Notes: generated by a model not told the origin, from the sequence alone. 64,000 bases of DNA from Haloimpatiens sp. FM7315 (GCA_041861885.1 JBGVUE010000001.1:1600001-1664000); one strand, 5' to 3'; numbered from the stretch's first letter, positions 1 through 11,541 are shown. Translations and numbers: made by a program.

Positions 1-7
1 TACATCA

Positions 8-47
8 TAAAAATGCTTTAAAGTAAAGTAACTTTAAAGCATTTTTA
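8..47. terminator. Bidirectional intrinsic terminator
   Basis: A perfect 16-bp inverted repeat (AAAAATGCTTTAAAGT and its complement) with a loop of about 6 bases, flanked by A and T tracts. It sits just past the stop codon of the minus-strand aminotransferase and would end that transcript; the plus-strand direction also reads as a terminator for any gene left of the window. Confidence 0.85.
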
Positions 48-50
48 TTT

Positions 51-1243
51 TTAATACATTAATTTATACTTTTCTAAAGCTCGTTTTAACAAATCCATGG
101 CGTCTATTAAAGCATCTTTGTTTAAACAATAGGAAATGCGTATCTCATCTTTGCCAAGTTCTTTGTTTGCATAGAATCCTTCTGCAGGAGCCACCATAAC
201 AGTTTTGTTTTTGTAACTAAAGTCTGTTAAAAGCCATTTTGCAAAATCTTCTGCATTTTTCACAGGCAATTTTGCTATAACATAAAAAGCTCCGGCAGGT
301 TTTCTGCAGATTACACCTGGTATACTAGAAAGATATTCATATAAAATATTTCTTCTTTCTTCATATTCTTTTTTTACTCCATTGAAATATTCTTTAGGTG
401 TATTTATTAGATTAGTTGCTGCTAGTTGTTCTATAGTTGGAACACAAAGTCTTGTTTGACCAAATTTAAGAATTTGTTTCATTAAATGTTTGTTTTTTGA
501 AGCTACTAATCCTATTCTAGCCCCACAAGCACTATAACGTTTTGATATACTGTCAATTAGTATAATTCTATCTAAGGAATCTTTCATATATAAAGCTGAT
601 GTATACTTTAAGTTATCGTAAACAAATTCCCTATATACTTCATCTGCTATTAAATATATATCTTTTTCTTTAGCAATATCAGAGAGCAATTTTATTTCTT
701 CAAAAGAGTATACAACTCCAGTTGGGTTCCCAGGGTTAGATATTAAAATGGCTCTTGTTTTATCTGAAATCATACTTATTATATCTTCTTTCTTAGGTAA
801 ATGGAAACCATCTTCTGCTTTTGTTGAAAAAGATATTATATTAACTCCTGCAACTTCAGAAAAGCCATTATAATTTGTGTAAAAAGGCTCGGGTATTATT
901 ATTTCATCACCAGAATCGCATATTGCCATAAGAGCAAACATTATGGCCTCACTGCCTCCATTTGTGATCATAATCTCATCTTTTTCAAATTCAATGTCCC
1001 ATTGTTTGTAATATTTAATAAAGCTATTAATTAATTCTTCTATTCCTTGAGAACTTGTGTATTTTAGCACGCAGTCATGAAAATTTTTCATACCTTCAAA
1101 AAAAGTAGAAGGTGTTTCTATATCTGGCTGACCAATGTTTAAGTGATATACGTTAACTCCATTTGCTTTGGCCATTTCTCCATAGGGAACTAATTTTCGA
1201 ATAGGTGAAAACTCCATTTTTGAACCCGATTTGATAACTTCAT
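51..1243 (-). CDS. PLP-dependent class I/II aminotransferase (5' frameshift)
   Basis: Fold-type I aminotransferase; the amino-acid substrate cannot be told from sequence. Visible motifs are the N-terminal NIGQPDI, SNPGNPTG in the middle of the protein, and the PLP-lysine segment SISKRYSACGARIG. The longest uninterrupted frame begins at an ATG at 1217, but that start has no ribosome site. An ATG at 1243 preceded by GGGGG reads MKLSNRVQK and joins the main frame if one T is added to the T5 run at 1217-1221. The corrected protein is about 397 aa, normal for the family. It is transcribed alone and ends at the hairpin at 8-47. It is one of two aminotransferases in tandem on this strand, but the two belong to different subfamilies. 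Confidence 0.88.
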
Positions 1244-1283
1244 TTTTAACCCCCGATTTGCATTAAAAAAATTTAATTATATT

Positions 1284-1433
1284 TTAATAAAAGATAGTGT
1301 CATTAGGTACTGTATACGTTTTTTTGTAAGTTAAACTATATGCTACTTCATTTTTAAAATACCCTCTTTTGCTCATACAATCAAACCTTAGTTGCTTGTT
1401 TAATGTATTTTCATCTTCATTTTTTTGCATCAT
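1284..1433 (-). CDS. Small hypothetical protein, 49 aa
   Basis: An open frame starting at tandem ATGs (1433 and 1430) and ending with TAA at 1284. A GAGGTG ribosome-site-like element lies about 13 bases upstream, a little far. The product is basic and polar with no membrane segment or known motif; its C-terminal half is rich in Lys and Tyr. I do not recognise a family. It lies between two aminotransferase genes on the same strand and could equally be chance coding in an intergenic region. Codon use (AAA, GAA, TTA) is typical of the window. Confidence 0.3.
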   Translation of the reverse strand: MMQKNEDENTLNKQLRFDCMSKRGYFKNEVAYSLTYKKTYTVPNDTIFY

Positions 1434-1502
1434 ACATACCAAATCACCTCTCATACTTATGCTATGAAGAAGTGATTTGAATTATTCATCTAAAGTAAGA
1501 TA

Positions 1503-2687
1503 TTAATAATATTGTTTTATTACATTTCCTAAACGTTTAATTCCTTCAAGGATTCTTTCTTCATTCATATTTGAATAGTTAAGTCTAAAATGGTTTAAAT
1601 TTCCACCATTTGGATAAAAAGATGCACCTGGTACAAAAGCCACATTTTGCTTTAATGCCTGAACATTCACATCTATTGAATCTATATCTTCTCTTAAATT
1701 AACCCAAGTAAAAAGACCGCCTTTTGGATAAGTAAAAGTAACTTCTTTTGGAAAATATTTTTCCATGCTATCAAGCATTATATCTCTGCGTTTTTTGTAT
1801 ACCGATATAATTTTTTCAATATGTTCATCTAAGCTATATTCCTGCATAAACTTTGCTGCTATCATTTGAGTGAGAGTGTTGGATTGTAAATCAGAACCTT
1901 GTTTTAATAAAATATACTTCTTTAATATTTCTTCATGGGCACAAATCCAACCTAATCTTAAACCTGGACAAAAAGTCTTTGAAAAAGTTCCAAGAGTAAT
2001 AACATAACCATCTTTATCAAAACTTTTTATACAAGGATAGGGACTTCCTTCGAAAATCAGTTCTCCATAAGGGCTATCTTCAATTACAGGTATTTTGTAT
2101 TTTGAAGACAATTCAGCAATTCTCTTTCTTCTTTCTACTGACATGGTTTTACCACTTGGATTTTGAAAATCTGGTATGGTATAGATCATTTTAACATTAT
2201 TATGATTTTTTAATGCTTCTTCAAGTTCATCCATATTCATTCCATCATCATCCATGGATATTTCAAGGAATGTAGGTTCATAGGCTTTAAAAGCATTCAG
2301 AGCACCTAAATAGCTTGGACTTTCACAAATAATAATGTCTCCTTTATTAACAAAGAGCTTGGCTGAAAAATCAAGGGCTTGCTGAGAACCATTAACAATT
2401 AAAATATTTTGAATTGCAGTTTTAACTCCGCTTTTATTCATTCTTTCTTTAACAATTATTTCTCTCAAAGGATTGTATCCTTCAGTAGTGCTATATTGCA
2501 GTGCTTGCCTACCTTGTTCATTTAAAACTTTTGTGGTTATTAAATTAATCTTTTCTATTGGAAAAAGTTCAGGTGCAGGAAGTCCGCCTGCAAAGGATAT
2601 TACTTCTGGTCTTTGAGTAAGTTTTAACAGTTCTCTTATTTCAGAAGCTTTTAGTCCTAAACTTCTATGAGAAAACTCTATATCCAC
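1503..2687 (-). CDS. Aminotransferase of the LysN/2-aminoadipate (MocR-like) type
   Basis: A class I aminotransferase resembling the catalytic domain of MocR regulators and 2-aminoadipate transaminases, without the winged-helix DNA-binding domain. Motifs include VISFAGGLPAPELFP near the N terminus, the PDFQNPSG segment, and the PLP lysine in TFSKTFCPGLRLGW. The frame is open further upstream to 2726, but the best start is the GTG at 2687, seven bases after a GGAGGTG ribosome site that would otherwise be inside the protein; this gives about 394 aa. The substrate is unknown; relatives act on aromatic amino acids, 2-aminoadipate or branched-chain amino acids. The gene is monocistronic with a 236-bp AT-rich divergent region toward miaB. 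Confidence 0.88.
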   Translation of the reverse strand: MDIEFSHRSLGLKASEIRELLKLTQRPEVISFAGGLPAPELFPIEKINLITTKVLNEQGRQALQYSTTEGYNPLREIIVKERMNKSGVKTAIQNILIVNGSQQALDFSAKLFVNKGDIIICESPSYLGALNAFKAYEPTFLEISMDDDGMNMDELEEALKNHNNVKMIYTIPDFQNPSGKTMSVERRKRIAELSSKYKIPVIEDSPYGELIFEGSPYPCIKSFDKDGYVITLGTFSKTFCPGLRLGWICAHEEILKKYILLKQGSDLQSNTLTQMIAAKFMQEYSLDEHIEKIISVYKKRRDIMLDSMEKYFPKEVTFTYPKGGLFTWVNLREDIDSIDVNVQALKQNVAFVPGASFYPNGGNLNHFRLNYSNMNEERILEGIKRLGNVIKQYY

Positions 2688-2962
2688 ATAAACACCTCCA
2701 TTAAAATTATTTTGTACCCATAACACTATAATTATATTCTATAAATATTTTTATAATCCTTTATAAAATGAATAATTTAATATTTAAGTTTCAGTTTTTT
2801 TAATTTTTGTTTTTTCTAAATATAAGATATTATTTTAATATAATTATTCATAGAAATCAATATATAATTTAATAATATATAAAAAACTTTTAAATTTTTT
2901 AATTTTTTTATATAATATACTAAGTAGATTAATTTAAAAGGAAATTGTAAAGGAGCTAGAAT

Positions 2963-4303
2963 ATGAAGGATAATAAAAATAAGACATATTTCATTGAAAC
3001 TTGGGGTTGTCAGATGAATGAAGAAGATTCAGAAAAAATATCCGGAATGCTAAAAAATATGGGATATGTCAGAACAATAATAAGAGAAGAAGCTGATGTA
3101 ATAATTTTTAACACTTGTTGTGTAAGAGAAAATGCTGAGCAAAAGGTTTTTGGAAATATAGGCGCCATTAAAGCACTTAAAAGAAAAAATCCAAAACTAA
3201 TTATAGTAGTATCTGGGTGTATGATTCAACAAAAGGGTATGGCAGAAACTATTGTCAAGAAATTCCCTTTTGTTGACATATTGATAGGAACACATAATTC
3301 ATATAAATTTCCAGAATATCTAAATAGAATTAAAAATGGCGAAAAACAAATTATAGATATTTGGAAGCAAGAAGGAGAAATCGTTGAAGGTCTTCCTATA
3401 GATAGATTAAGTAGTGTTAAAGCTTTTGTTACAATTATGTACGGTTGCAATAATTTTTGTACATATTGTATTGTTCCTTACGTAAGAGGCAGGGAGAGAA
3501 GTAGAAAACCTGAAGATATAGAAAAAGAAATTAAAGAATTAGTTGCGAAAGGATATAAAGAAGTAACTTTGCTTGGTCAAAATGTAAATTCATACGGAAA
3601 AGGTCTTGAGCCAAAGATAAATTTTGCAGATTTATTGAGAAGAATAGATAAAATTGAAGGATTAGAAAGAATAAAATTCATGACTTCTCACCCTAAAGAT
3701 TTATCAGAAGAAGTTATAGACGTAATTTCAAAGGGAAGAGCCCTATGTGAACAAATTCACCTGCCAGTCCAATCTGGTTCATCAAAAATGTTAAAAAATA
3801 TGAATAGGCATTATACAAAAGACCAATATCTTGATTTAATAAAAAAAATCAAAGAAAAAATACCAAATGCCTCAATATCTACAGACATAATTGTAGGTTT
3901 TCCAGGAGAAACAGAAGAAGACTTTATGGAAACATTGGAACTGGTTAAAACAGTAGAATATGATTCAGCATTTACCTTTTTATATTCTAAAAGGAAAGGA
4001 ACTCCAGCTTTTGAATATGAAAATCAAGTAGATGAAAAGACAAAACACGATAGATTTAATAGATTAGTTGAAACAATTAATTCCATTGTAATTAAGAAAA
4101 ATCAAACTTTTGAAGGTAGAAATGTTGAGGTTTTGGTTGAAGGCATAAGTAAAAATGATGAAAATAAATTGACAGGAAGAACAAGAGATGGTAGACTAGT
4201 CAATTTTGAAGGAAATATAAATTCTATAGGAAAATTAGTTAATGTTAGGATTATAAGATCCCAAGGCTTTTCTCTACTAGGTGAGGCTATTTGTGATAAC
4301 TAA
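2963..4303 (+). CDS. miaB: tRNA-2-methylthio-N6-dimethylallyladenosine synthase MiaB
   Basis: Radical-SAM methylthiotransferase that adds the 2-methylthio group to i6A37 of tRNAs reading UNN codons, acting after MiaA, which is encoded downstream. Order of domains: N-terminal UPF0004 cluster-binding domain ([23 protein letters not shown]), radical-SAM core with the CxxxCxxC motif in [20 protein letters not shown] near residue 160, and a C-terminal TRAM RNA-binding region. At 446 aa it is intact and of normal length. A ribosome site AAGGAG precedes the ATG. It is followed by its own terminator, so mutS is probably transcribed separately. The related methylthiotransferase RimO is encoded elsewhere in this window. 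Confidence 0.97.
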   Translation: MKDNKNKTYFIETWGCQMNEEDSEKISGMLKNMGYVRTIIREEADVIIFNTCCVRENAEQKVFGNIGAIKALKRKNPKLIIVVSGCMIQQKGMAETIVKKFPFVDILIGTHNSYKFPEYLNRIKNGEKQIIDIWKQEGEIVEGLPIDRLSSVKAFVTIMYGCNNFCTYCIVPYVRGRERSRKPEDIEKEIKELVAKGYKEVTLLGQNVNSYGKGLEPKINFADLLRRIDKIEGLERIKFMTSHPKDLSEEVIDVISKGRALCEQIHLPVQSGSSKMLKNMNRHYTKDQYLDLIKKIKEKIPNASISTDIIVGFPGETEEDFMETLELVKTVEYDSAFTFLYSKRKGTPAFEYENQVDEKTKHDRFNRLVETINSIVIKKNQTFEGRNVEVLVEGISKNDENKLTGRTRDGRLVNFEGNINSIGKLVNVRIIRSQGFSLLGEAICDN

Positions 4304-4325
4304 AAAGCTCTTTTAAGAGCTTTTT
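4302..4325 (+). terminator. miaB terminator
   Basis: An 11-bp stem AAAAAGCTCTT with a 2-base centre and its complement ending in five T residues, placed directly after the miaB stop codon. Confidence 0.75.
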
Positions 4326-4385
4326 AAATTTAAAAAATACTTAATAAATTTAAACTGTAGTGTAAAATACAAGGAGGTGTATAGA

Positions 4386-7033
4386 ATGCCATTAACACCT
4401 ATGATGACTCAATATATGTTGGTTAAAGAAAAATGTCAAGACTGCATTTTGTTTTTTAGATTAGGAGATTTTTATGAAATGTTTTTTGAAGATGCAGAAA
4501 TTGCCTCTAAGGAGTTAGAACTAGTTTTAACTGGAAGAGACTGTGGACTTGAACATAGAGCACCGATGTGCGGAATACCATTTCATGCTGCAAATAATTA
4601 TATTACTAGATTAGTTAATAAAGGATTTAAAATTGCTATATGTGAACAGATGGAAGATCCTTCTCTTGCTAAAGGATTGGTAAAAAGAGATATAATTAAA
4701 ATTATAACACCTGGTACATATACAGATTCAGCTTTTTTAAAGGATAGCGAAAATAATTATATAATGAGTTTATTTATTTGTAATAACACAAATAAAGTAG
4801 GATTATGTGTTGCAGATATTTCTACAGGAGAATTTAATTCTACTAGTTTTGAATACAATTTATCAAATGTAATGAATGAAATATGTAAATTTGGCCCAAA
4901 GGAAATATTAGTTTCAAAGGATACGAGTAAGGACATAATCAAAAGCATCAAAGATAAATCTAATATTCCTATCACAAATATTTCCTCTGATGATTTTATT
5001 GAAAACCATATTAATAATTTTGAAAAACAATTTAAATCAATAAAATTATCTGAAATTGATGATAGCCTTATGTATGCTGTAAATGGATTATTAAACTATA
5101 TAAATCATACTCAAAAATTAGCTTGTCAAATATAAATGAATTGAATGTATACAGCATTCAGAATTATTTAAGTATAGATTCAAATTCCAGGAGAAACCTA
5201 GAGTTAGTAGAAACTTTAAGGGATAGAAGTAAAAAAGGTTCTTTACTTTGGACTATAGATAAAACAAGTACTGTTATGGGAGCTAGGGAATTAAGAAAAT
5301 GGGTAGAGCATCCTTTAATTAACAAGGATAAAATAGAAAAAAGACTAAATTCGGTAGAAGAACTCGTAAATAATCTTCCTATTCACGAAGATATAAAATA
5401 TGCACTAAAGGATATATACGATATTGAGAGATTAGCAGGTAAAATTTCTACTCAAAGTATTAATGCAAAGGAAATGTTAGTACTAAAAAATTCTATTGGA
5501 AATATTCCAAATTTAAAACAATTAATAAATAAATTAAAAGGTCCCTTATTTAAAAGTATGTCAAATAATTTAGATGAACTTAAGGATATATATGAGATTA
5601 TTGATGAATCTATAAGTGAAAATCCTTCTTTGTCAATAAAAGAAGGTGGCATAATAAAAAAAGGCTATAATAATGAAATTGATTATCTAAAAAACGTAAA
5701 ATCTAATGGTAAAGAGTGGATAGCAAAATTAGAATCCACTGAAAAAGAGTTAACTGGAATTAAATCATTAAAAATAGCATACAACAAAGTATTTGGATAT
5801 TATATTGAAGTTAGAAAATCTAATCTAGAATTAGTTCCAAAAGAAAGATATATAAGAAAACAAACCTTAGCTAATACAGAAAGATATATTACTGAAGAAT
5901 TAAAGGAAATGGAAGAAAAATTGTTAGGTGCCGAAGAAAAGTTAATTGAACTAGAATACAGTTTATTTGTAAAGATAAGAGAACATGTTGAAAAACAGAT
6001 TAGTAGATTAAAAACATCAGCAAAAATTATATGTGAAATTGATTGTTTATCTTCATTAGCTACAGTTGCACTTGAAAACAATTATCAAAAACCATTAATT
6101 AATTCAAATAATTACATTAGTATTAAATCAGGAAGGCACCCAGTGGTAGAAAAAATGCTTTCTGATGGAGAGTTCATAGATAATGATACTTTAATGGATG
6201 GTAATACTAATCAATTATTATTAATAACGGGACCTAATATGGCAGGTAAGTCTACTTATATGCGTCAAGTAGCGTTAATTGTGCTTATGGCACAAATTGG
6301 TTCTTTCGTACCAGCAAAAGAAGCAGATATTAGTATTTGTGATAAAATCTTTACTAGGATTGGTGCTTCTGATGATTTAGCTTCTGGAAAAAGCACTTTC
6401 ATGGTTGAAATGTCAGAGGTTTCTAATATAATTAACAATGCTACTAAAAACAGTTTAGTACTTATGGATGAAGTTGGAAGGGGAACCAGCACTTATGATG
6501 GACTTAGCATAGCATGGTCTGTAATTGAATACTTGTGCAAAAATGAAAATCTTAAGTGTAAAACTTTATTTGCTACACATTATCATGAATTAACAAAATT
6601 ACAAGGATCTCTTGTAGGTTTAAAGAATTATTCAGTTTCAGTAAAAAAACATGGACATGATATTGTATTCCTTCGTAAAATAATTGAAGGTGGAGCAGAT
6701 CAATCTTACGGAATTGAAGTTGCAAAATTAGCTGGAATTCCAGAAAAGGTATTAAAAAGAGCAAGAGAAATATTAACTGATTTAGAAACAAAGGATAAAA
6801 CTATTGAAAATAAAGAAGCTGCAATATCAAGCATAAATAGTAAAAAGAAAACAAGTGTTTCTACTACTAAAACTACAAACAAAGAAGTTAATGCAATACA
6901 ATTAGACTTTTCTTATGTAGAAAAAGAAAATATTATAAAAAATTTAAAAGACATAGACATCCTTAACTTAACTCCTATGGAAGGTTTTAATAAATTATAC
7001 GAAATTATAAAAAAAGCTAAGTCTATTATGTAA
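4386..7033 (+). CDS. mutS: DNA mismatch repair protein MutS (internal frameshift near 5123)
   Basis: Recognises mismatches and small loops and recruits MutL. The N-terminal mismatch-binding domain carries [10 protein letters not shown]; the C-terminal ATPase has Walker [10 protein letters not shown] and [12 protein letters not shown]. The start is ATG 4386, eight bases after AAGGAGG. The reading frame breaks at 5123-5124: restoring one T in GCTTGTCA gives a continuous [17 protein letters not shown], matching the family at this position, and a protein of about 882 aa. As written, the sequence gives a 249-residue N-terminal fragment and an overlapping 636-residue remainder. mutL follows 17 bases later in the same operon. 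A real lesion would make the strain a mutator; the window-wide pattern of similar breaks makes a sequencing error more likely. Confidence 0.92.
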
Positions 7034-7050
7034 ATGTAGAAGGTGATAAA

Positions 7051-8913
7051 TTGAATAGAATAAATTTATTAGATGAACATACATGGAATAAAATAGCAGC
7101 TGGTGAAGTTATAGAAAGGCCTTATTCTGTAGTTAAGGAATTACTAGAAAATAGTATTGATGCAAATTCAAAAAATATTACCATAGAAATTGAAGAAGGT
7201 GGAGAAAAAAGCATTAAAATTTTAGATGATGGATATGGAATTTATGCTGAAGATATAGAGAAAGCTTTTTTACCTCATGCAACAAGTAAAATTAAAGACT
7301 CAGAGGATATTTTCAAAATAAGCACTTTAGGCTTTAGAGGAGAAGCTCTTGCAAGTATTGCATCCGTTTCTAAGACAATTTTAAAGTCCAGGACTATTTC
7401 CTCCCCTATGGGCAGGGAAATATGCATAGAGGGTGGAACAAAATCTTATATCAAAGATGTGGGCTGTAATATCGGAACATCTATTGAAGTAAAAGATTTA
7501 TTTTATAATGTTCCAGCAAGGCAAAAATTTTTAAAATCAAAGCAAAGAGAAACTTCTTTTATCTCGGATATAACCTCAAGATTAGCTTTGGTGAATTCTA
7601 TGGTATCTTTTAAACTAATTAATAATGGCAAAAAAGTTATGCATACCTATGGAACTGGAAATTGTTTAGACGTTATCCGGGCTTTATACGGAAAAGATAC
7701 AGTGGATAATTTAAATTATTTTGAGCATCACAGTGATACTTCATCAGTTTATGGCTATATAGGTAATGCAGACATAAGTAAAAAGAGCAGAAATAGACAA
7801 AGCATATTTGTAAATAAACGATATGTAAAAAGTAGTTTAATTACTGCAGCGGTAGAAAATGCATTTAAATCATTTTTAACTATAAATAAATTTCCATTTT
7901 TTATTCTGTTTTTGGATATATATCCTGAATATATAGATGTAAATGTTCATCCTGCGAAATCAGAAATTAAATTTAGTAATGACAGAGAAATTTTCAAGCT
8001 GGTTTTTGGTGCGGTTCATGATTCTATAAAAAGCGTCGTTAAAGAATCTTTATTTACAAACTTAGAAGAAAAATCTTACGAAAATGAAGACCCTATTAAA
8101 AAAGTTGAAGAAAAAGAAGTAACGCAAATAACGATGCCACTAGATTTTGATAATAATTTTGAAAAAGAAAAAGAATCCCTATCAAAAAGTTATAGTGATT
8201 ATGATAATGTCAATACTAGTAATAATAGTGTAAATGATTTAAATGAAGAAAATAAATATAATGTAGATGTTTTTTATTCTTATAATAAAGAAACTGAGGA
8301 TATCAAAGTTTCAAAAATCAAAGAAAAAGTACTGTTTCCGGAACTAAATATAATAGGTCAATTTAATAATTCTTATATTTTAGCTGAATATAATAAAGAA
8401 TTATACATTATAGATCAACATGCTGCACATGAAAAAGTGCTGTTTGAAAAATATAAAGAAGAAATAAGGAATAACAAAGTAGTAATTCAGGGGCTTTTAA
8501 CACCAATATTAATTGAATTAACTAATGATGAATTTATATATTATAAGGAAAATCAAGACTTGTTTAAAAAAACAGGATTTATTTCTGAAGAATTTGGAGA
8601 TAACAGTGTTTGCTTAAGAGAAGTACCATTAATTTTAGATGATAAAAACATTAAATCCTTGTTTTTTGATATACTTAATAATTTGAAAAACCTAGGTTCT
8701 GGTGAAATTGTTGATGTTAAATACAACAAAATAGCAAGTTTGGCATGTAAAGCAGCTGTAAAGGCAAATAATAAGTTATCGACTATAGAGATGAAATCTC
8801 TTGTTAAAGATCTTAAGGCATTAAATGAACCATTTAATTGTCCACATGGAAGACCTACCATAATAAAAATAACATTAAACGAACTTGAAAAGAGATTTAA
8901 AAGAATTCAATAA
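7051..8913 (+). CDS. mutL: DNA mismatch repair protein MutL
   Basis: GHKL ATPase that links MutS to strand incision. The N-terminal domain has [11 protein letters not shown], the ENSIDA motif, DDGYGI and [10 protein letters not shown]. After an acidic, Asn-rich linker (about residues 345-430) the C-terminal domain carries [17 protein letters not shown], the metal-binding endonuclease motif expected in bacteria without MutH, and CPHGRPT near the end. It starts with TTG at 7051, preceded by GAAGGTGATAAA. Length 620 aa, intact. It belongs to the mutS-mutL-miaA-hfq transcription unit. Confidence 0.96.
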   Translation: MNRINLLDEHTWNKIAAGEVIERPYSVVKELLENSIDANSKNITIEIEEGGEKSIKILDDGYGIYAEDIEKAFLPHATSKIKDSEDIFKISTLGFRGEALASIASVSKTILKSRTISSPMGREICIEGGTKSYIKDVGCNIGTSIEVKDLFYNVPARQKFLKSKQRETSFISDITSRLALVNSMVSFKLINNGKKVMHTYGTGNCLDVIRALYGKDTVDNLNYFEHHSDTSSVYGYIGNADISKKSRNRQSIFVNKRYVKSSLITAAVENAFKSFLTINKFPFFILFLDIYPEYIDVNVHPAKSEIKFSNDREIFKLVFGAVHDSIKSVVKESLFTNLEEKSYENEDPIKKVEEKEVTQITMPLDFDNNFEKEKESLSKSYSDYDNVNTSNNSVNDLNEENKYNVDVFYSYNKETEDIKVSKIKEKVLFPELNIIGQFNNSYILAEYNKELYIIDQHAAHEKVLFEKYKEEIRNNKVVIQGLLTPILIELTNDEFIYYKENQDLFKKTGFISEEFGDNSVCLREVPLILDDKNIKSLFFDILNNLKNLGSGEIVDVKYNKIASLACKAAVKANNKLSTIEMKSLVKDLKALNEPFNCPHGRPTIIKITLNELEKRFKRIQ

Positions 8914-8927
8914 AGGGGGAGACAGCA

Positions 8928-9857
8928 ATTAATAATTTACTTATAATAGCGGGACCCACCGCTGTTGGGAAAACAAATATATCAATTAAATTAGCTAAAA
9001 AATTAAATGGAGAAATTGTATCAGCAGACTCAATGCAGATTTACAAATATATGGATATAGGTTCTGCTAAGATTACAGAGGATGAAATGGAGAATGTAAA
9101 ACACTACATGATTGATGAAGTAGACCCTAAGGAAGAATTTAGTGTAGCAGAATTTAAACAAAGGGCAGAAAAGTACATTATAGATATTCAATCGAAAAAT
9201 AAATTTCCTTTATTAGTTGGTGGAACTGGTCTTTATATAAATTCTTTAATTTATAATTATACTTTTACTCTTACAAATAAAGATATAGAGTATAGAGAAT
9301 ATATTAATAATTTAGCTGTAGAAAAAGGCAAAGAATATGTTCATTCTTTACTTAAGGATATAGATATCGAATCTTATAATAGATTATATCCAAATGACCT
9401 TAAAAGGGTATCAAGAGCTTTAGAAGTATTTAAAAATACAGGAAAAACAATAAGTGAATTTACAAAAGAGCAAGAAAAAAACTTATATGATATTCCTTAT
9501 AATGTGAAATATTTTGTACTAAATATGGATAGAGAAAAATTATATGAGAGAATAAACTTAAGAGTAGATACTATGATGGAAAAGGGATTAATAGATGAGG
9601 TTATAAAACTTAAAGATATGGGATATAATTCAAGTATGCAGTCTATGAAAGGAATAGGTTATAAAGAGATTTTATATTATCTCGAAAAGAAGATTTCTTT
9701 AGATGAAGCTATTTATTTAATAAAAAAGGGAAGTAGAAACTATGCCAAAAGGCAATTAACTTGGTTTAGAAAAGACCCAAGAGCAATTTGGATAAACAAA
9801 GATGAGTTCACAAATGACATGGAAATAGTGGATTCTATTATAAATACTATAAAATAA
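8928..9857 (+). CDS. miaA: tRNA dimethylallyltransferase MiaA with apparent ATT start
   Basis: Transfers dimethylallyl from DMAPP to N6 of A37 in tRNAs, making the substrate for MiaB. The first ATG (9033) lies after the P-loop, so it cannot be the true start. In the same frame the sequence [16 protein letters not shown] begins with ATT at 8928, six bases after the strong ribosome site GGGGGAG, and no ATG, GTG or TTG exists between that site and the P-loop. The corrected length is 309 aa, normal for MiaA. Other family features are [29 protein letters not shown] and [12 protein letters not shown]. It overlaps no neighbour; mutL ends 14 bases before, and hfq follows after 71 bases. An ATT initiator is rare; a base substitution in the data is the alternative. 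Confidence 0.9.
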   Translation: MNNLLIIAGPTAVGKTNISIKLAKKLNGEIVSADSMQIYKYMDIGSAKITEDEMENVKHYMIDEVDPKEEFSVAEFKQRAEKYIIDIQSKNKFPLLVGGTGLYINSLIYNYTFTLTNKDIEYREYINNLAVEKGKEYVHSLLKDIDIESYNRLYPNDLKRVSRALEVFKNTGKTISEFTKEQEKNLYDIPYNVKYFVLNMDREKLYERINLRVDTMMEKGLIDEVIKLKDMGYNSSMQSMKGIGYKEILYYLEKKISLDEAIYLIKKGSRNYAKRQLTWFRKDPRAIWINKDEFTNDMEIVDSIINTIK

Positions 9858-9928
9858 ACCACAAATTAAAGGATTTTAGTTTTATTTATAGAATGTTTAT
9901 TATTAAAACGTTTGGAGGGTGAAAATTT

Positions 9929-10168
9929 ATGAGCAAAGCAGTAAATAATTTACAAGATGTTTTTTTAAACAATGCTAGGAAAAATAAAATACCAGTTACA
10001 GTATATTTAACTAATGGTTTTCAACTAAAAGGAAACGTAAAAGGTTTTGATAGTTTTATAGTAGTTTTAACTTGCGATGGGAAACAAATGATGATTTATA
10101 AACATGCTATTTCAACAATTACACCTTTAAAACCTATTTTGTTTTCTCAAGAAGAGGAAGTATATTAG
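9929..10168 (+). CDS. hfq: RNA chaperone Hfq
   Basis: Sm-like hexameric RNA chaperone for small regulatory RNAs. The 79-aa protein has Sm1 ([23 protein letters not shown]) and the Sm2 signature [11 protein letters not shown] 9929 follows GGAGGGTGAAAATTT. The position after miaA is the standard miaA-hfq arrangement. It ends the operon at the terminator at about 10175. There is no long acidic or His-rich C-terminal tail, as expected in Bacillota. Confidence 0.96.
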   Translation: MSKAVNNLQDVFLNNARKNKIPVTVYLTNGFQLKGNVKGFDSFIVVLTCDGKQMMIYKHAISTITPLKPILFSQEEEVY

Positions 10169-10174
10169 AAGCAT

Positions 10175-10210
10175 AAAAAGAATAGGGTATAATTTGCCTA
10201 TTCTTTTTTT
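10175..10210 (+). terminator. hfq terminator
   Basis: The stem AAAAAGAATAGG pairs with CCTATTCTTTTTTT around a loop of about 10 bases, 7 bases after the hfq stop codon. Confidence 0.85.
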
Positions 10211-10257
10211 ATGTGCTAATATAATTAAGGATTTTATTTAATAGGAGGAAGCAGGAT

Positions 10258-11541
10258 ATGAATGAGACTACTAAAGAGTTTTTAAAGAAAAACTACAATA
10301 TAAATGACAAAATAATTAAATTATATGAAAAAGCTATTATAGATGTAGAACCTTTACTAAGAGAGTTAGATGACATAAGAGAATATAATCAGCTTAAAGT
10401 ATTAAACGCAATGCAAGAGGAAAGAATAAGTGAAAGCCATTTTACAAATAGCACAGGTTATGGTTATGGAGATATAGGAAGAGATAGCTTAGACAAGGTA
10501 TATGCAAGGGTTTTTAATACAGAAAGTGCACTAGTAAGACCCCATTTTGTAAATGGAACTCATGCCCTTGGAGCTGCGCTGTTTGGTAATTTAAGGCCAA
10601 ATGATACTATGCTTAGTATTTGTGGTACACCTTATGACACATTACATAATATTATAGGTATTAATGGTAAGAAAAACATGGGCTCACTTAAAGATTATGG
10701 CGTTAAGTATAAACAAATTGATTTATTAAGTAATGGTAAGCTCGACATAGAATCTATTGAAAAAGCTATAAAAGAAGATGCCAGCATAAAACTTATACAT
10801 ATTCAAAGATCTACAGGGTATGGATGGAGAAATGCACTTCTTGTAGAAGATATAGGTAAAATTATAAGTAAAATTAAATCCATAAGACCTGAAGTAATTT
10901 GTTTTGTTGATAATTGTTATGGTGAATTCATAGATACAAAAGAGCCTACTGATGTAGGCGCTGATTTAATGGCAGGATCATTAATTAAAAATATTGGTGG
11001 TGGAATAGCTCCAACCGGAGGATATATTGTTGGTAAAAAAGAATATGTAGAGAATGCTTCATATAGGTTAACAACTCCGGGCATTGGAGGAGAATGTGGT
11101 TCAACTTTTGGAGTTATGAGACTTTTATACCAAGGACTTTTTATGGCTCCTCATGTTTCTATTGAAGCCTTGAAAGGTGCTATTTTATGTGCCAGATTAA
11201 TGGAGCTTTCAGGATTTGAAGTACTTCCAAAATATAACGATAAAAGAAGCGATATAATTCAATCTATCAAATTTAATGATAAAGAAAAATTAATTAATTT
11301 TTGTAAGGGCATTCAAAAGGGTTCTCCAATAGATTCTTTTGTTGAATGTGAGCCATGGGATATGCCAGGATATGAAGATCAAGTTATAATGGCAGCTGGT
11401 GCTTTTGTACAAGGAGCATCTATAGAGTTATCCGCAGATGCACCAATAAGGGAACCATTTATAGCATATTTGCAAGGTGGATTAACTTTTGAGCATGTAA
11501 AAATAGCTTTATTTATAGCATTGTCAAAAGTTCTAAATTAG
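10258..11541 (+). CDS. ynbB: Aluminium-resistance / methionine gamma-lyase-like PLP enzyme (YnbB family)
   Basis: A Cys/Met-metabolism-related fold-type I PLP protein, annotated in relatives as aluminium resistance protein or putative methionine gamma-lyase; the reaction is not proven for the family. The PLP-binding region is seen in HFVNGTHALGAALFGNLRP and the lysine segment GSLIKNIGGGIAPTGGYI. Length 427 aa, intact; RBS GGAGGAAGCAGG before ATG 10258. Its position after miaA-hfq and next to lexA matches the B. subtilis ynbB neighbourhood. It has its own terminator shared with lexA. Confidence 0.88.
   Translation: MNETTKEFLKKNYNINDKIIKLYEKAIIDVEPLLRELDDIREYNQLKVLNAMQEERISESHFTNSTGYGYGDIGRDSLDKVYARVFNTESALVRPHFVNGTHALGAALFGNLRPNDTMLSICGTPYDTLHNIIGINGKKNMGSLKDYGVKYKQIDLLSNGKLDIESIEKAIKEDASIKLIHIQRSTGYGWRNALLVEDIGKIISKIKSIRPEVICFVDNCYGEFIDTKEPTDVGADLMAGSLIKNIGGGIAPTGGYIVGKKEYVENASYRLTTPGIGGECGSTFGVMRLLYQGLFMAPHVSIEALKGAILCARLMELSGFEVLPKYNDKRSDIIQSIKFNDKEKLINFCKGIQKGSPIDSFVECEPWDMPGYEDQVIMAAGAFVQGASIELSADAPIREPFIAYLQGGLTFEHVKIALFIALSKVLN

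Noticed and set aside
9033..9857. miaA starting at the first ATG (9033)
   Set aside because: It would delete the ATP/DMAPP P-loop GPTAVGKT, which is encoded in the same frame just upstream behind a good ribosome site.
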